Shown: piece after piece, positions 63,758 through 64,000 of the stretch
How positions within the stretch are numbered: the stretch's first letter is position 1
How the letters are laid out: the number at the start of each line of letters is the position of its first letter
DNA from: Brachionus manjavacas
Taxonomy: Eukaryota > Rotifera > Eurotatoria > Ploima > Brachionidae
Reading direction: 5' to 3'
Length of the DNA: 64,000 nt
NCBI GenBank assembly: GCA_019054805.1
Contig: JAHQIY010000038.1
Coordinates: forward strand, 310,001 to 374,000
Translations under genes and position numbers: made by a program
The notes under the pieces: generated by a model
Seen by the model: the letters and a program-made list of their open reading frames with translations, nothing else
Told to the model about the DNA's origin: nothing
Databases searched by the model: none

Positions 63758-64000
63758 GAGTTTTCAAATCACTGCAAAATGGTCAATTTTTTAGCTACGA
63801 TAATGATTAATAGCTCAAATTCAAGAGCGCAAAAAGTTCTACATGATACATTTTACAGGAGTCCAAAAAGTTAAAAGGACAAGATTTTAGGCGACTTCGA
63901 AAAAGAGCAAAAAACCCATTTTTTGACGTTTTTCAAATTGGTTTTTTGCAATGAATTTTTCGAATTATGGAAAACCGAAGTTACCACTAGATAGATCTTG

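Larger units (their letters stand above)
1..64000. repeat. Tandem satellite array, 190 units of about 337 bp
   Basis: The same unit recurs head to tail across the whole window with no interruption and no inverted copy. The landmark AAAATGGTCAATTTTTTAGC (C/G variant at its start in a few copies) has its ATG at 137, 474, 809, 1146, 1482 and so on to 63,779, giving 189 intervals averaging 336.7 bp. Most single-unit spacings are 337 or 336, and a few are 335. Length change is mostly one base in A or T runs. The right-hand consensus unit has 110 G+C in 337 bp. No unique sequence separates the units, so the array extends beyond both ends. Length, orientation and uniformity match eukaryotic satellite DNA of centromeric or heterochromatic type. 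The host and chromosomal position cannot be read from the sequence. Confidence 0.97.
35701..64000. repeat. Zone D: homogenised block of about 84 near-identical units
   Basis: From about 35,700 to the window end I can see only two kinds of difference among the units. One is the A run before GGTC (seven A in 63 units, six A in 20). The other is a single unit with seven A followed by TTC at 38,438-38,447. All other sites read the same consensus by eye: GCGCATGCGAAGCTTGC, AGTGATTACCAATCACT, GAGCGCAAAAAG, CATTTTACAGGAGTCC, AAGTTAAAAGG and GAAGTTACC. Such uniformity over 28 kb means either very recent amplification or homogenisation, or partial propagation of one consensus during assembly. The block runs off the right end. 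Confidence 0.85.

Noticed and set aside
63783..63816. Small inverted repeat AGCTA...TAGCT around ACGATAATGATTAA
   Set aside because: Only five-base arms with a 13-nt loop in AT-rich DNA, which is expected by chance.
1..64000. CRISPR array or phage/bacterial repeat
   Set aside because: Units are contiguous 337-bp repeats with no unique spacers, no cas genes and no coding sequence.
1..64000. Transposon or retroelement-derived tandem array (LTR or terminal inverted repeats)
   Set aside because: No long open frame, no target-site duplication, no LTR-type TG...CA ends and no polymerase or transposase similarity. The inverted repeat inside the unit is internal and short.
35701..64000. Large segmental higher-order repeat read from the A6/A7 order
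   Set aside because: Offsets of 14 and 38 units match some short units but miss others, and homopolymer errors cannot be excluded, so no HOR is claimed for zone D.

Overview
The whole window is one uninterrupted tandem satellite-DNA array. A single repeat unit of about 337 bp (common lengths 337 and 336) recurs head to tail, always in the same orientation, from the first base to the last. The window holds 190 units plus about 22 bp: it begins and ends at the same phase, next to the BglII-type sequence in CTAGATAGATCTTG, and the mean period is about 336.7 bp. I see no gene, RNA gene, transposon, CRISPR array, inversion or unique DNA, and both array edges lie outside the window. GC of the right-hand consensus unit is 110/337 (about 33%). 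Arrays of this size and unit length are typical of eukaryotic pericentromeric, centromeric or heterochromatic satellites. The species cannot be named from the sequence. CpG is not depleted (10 seen, about 9 expected per unit), which fits many invertebrates but is only suggestive.

Layout. Zone A (1 to about 13,980) carries family-A units (CATGTGATT...AATCAATGAG, GCGCTAAAAG, AATTATAAGG). Patches of higher-order repeat (HOR) are visible in it: dimers of about 673 bp at 137-1,481, 7,545-8,890 and 11,584-13,604, and a trimer of 1,010 bp at 4,514-7,207. A transition at about 13,942-15,960 leads into zone B (to about 24,300). Zone B has the most diverged units (GCACATGGGAAACTTGC, ACAATTTACAGG, CAGATAGG, GAAGATACC), with trimer-spaced markers and one strikingly diverged patch at about 21,030-21,075. 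Zone C (about 24,300-35,700) is a mosaic of B-like and D-like units. Zone D (about 35,700-64,000) is about 84 units that look identical by eye, apart from an A6/A7 homopolymer difference and one GG/T-type variant at 38,438-38,447.

Within the unit, a block of about 100 bp is nearly invariant in all zones. It contains a 69-bp imperfect dyad (TTCGAAAAA-GA-GCAAAAAACC, 23-nt spacer, GGTTTTTTGC-AATGAA-TTTTTCGAA) and A/T tracts phased about every 10 bp, while the rest of the unit changes between zones. Short reading frames of 63-107 codons recur on both strands only because the repeat recurs. Indels and stops break them freely and I do not call them genes. The most interesting content is the architecture: layered expansion, local higher-order repeats, a constrained dyad core, and a 28-kb near-identical block that is either a very recent amplification or partly an assembly effect.
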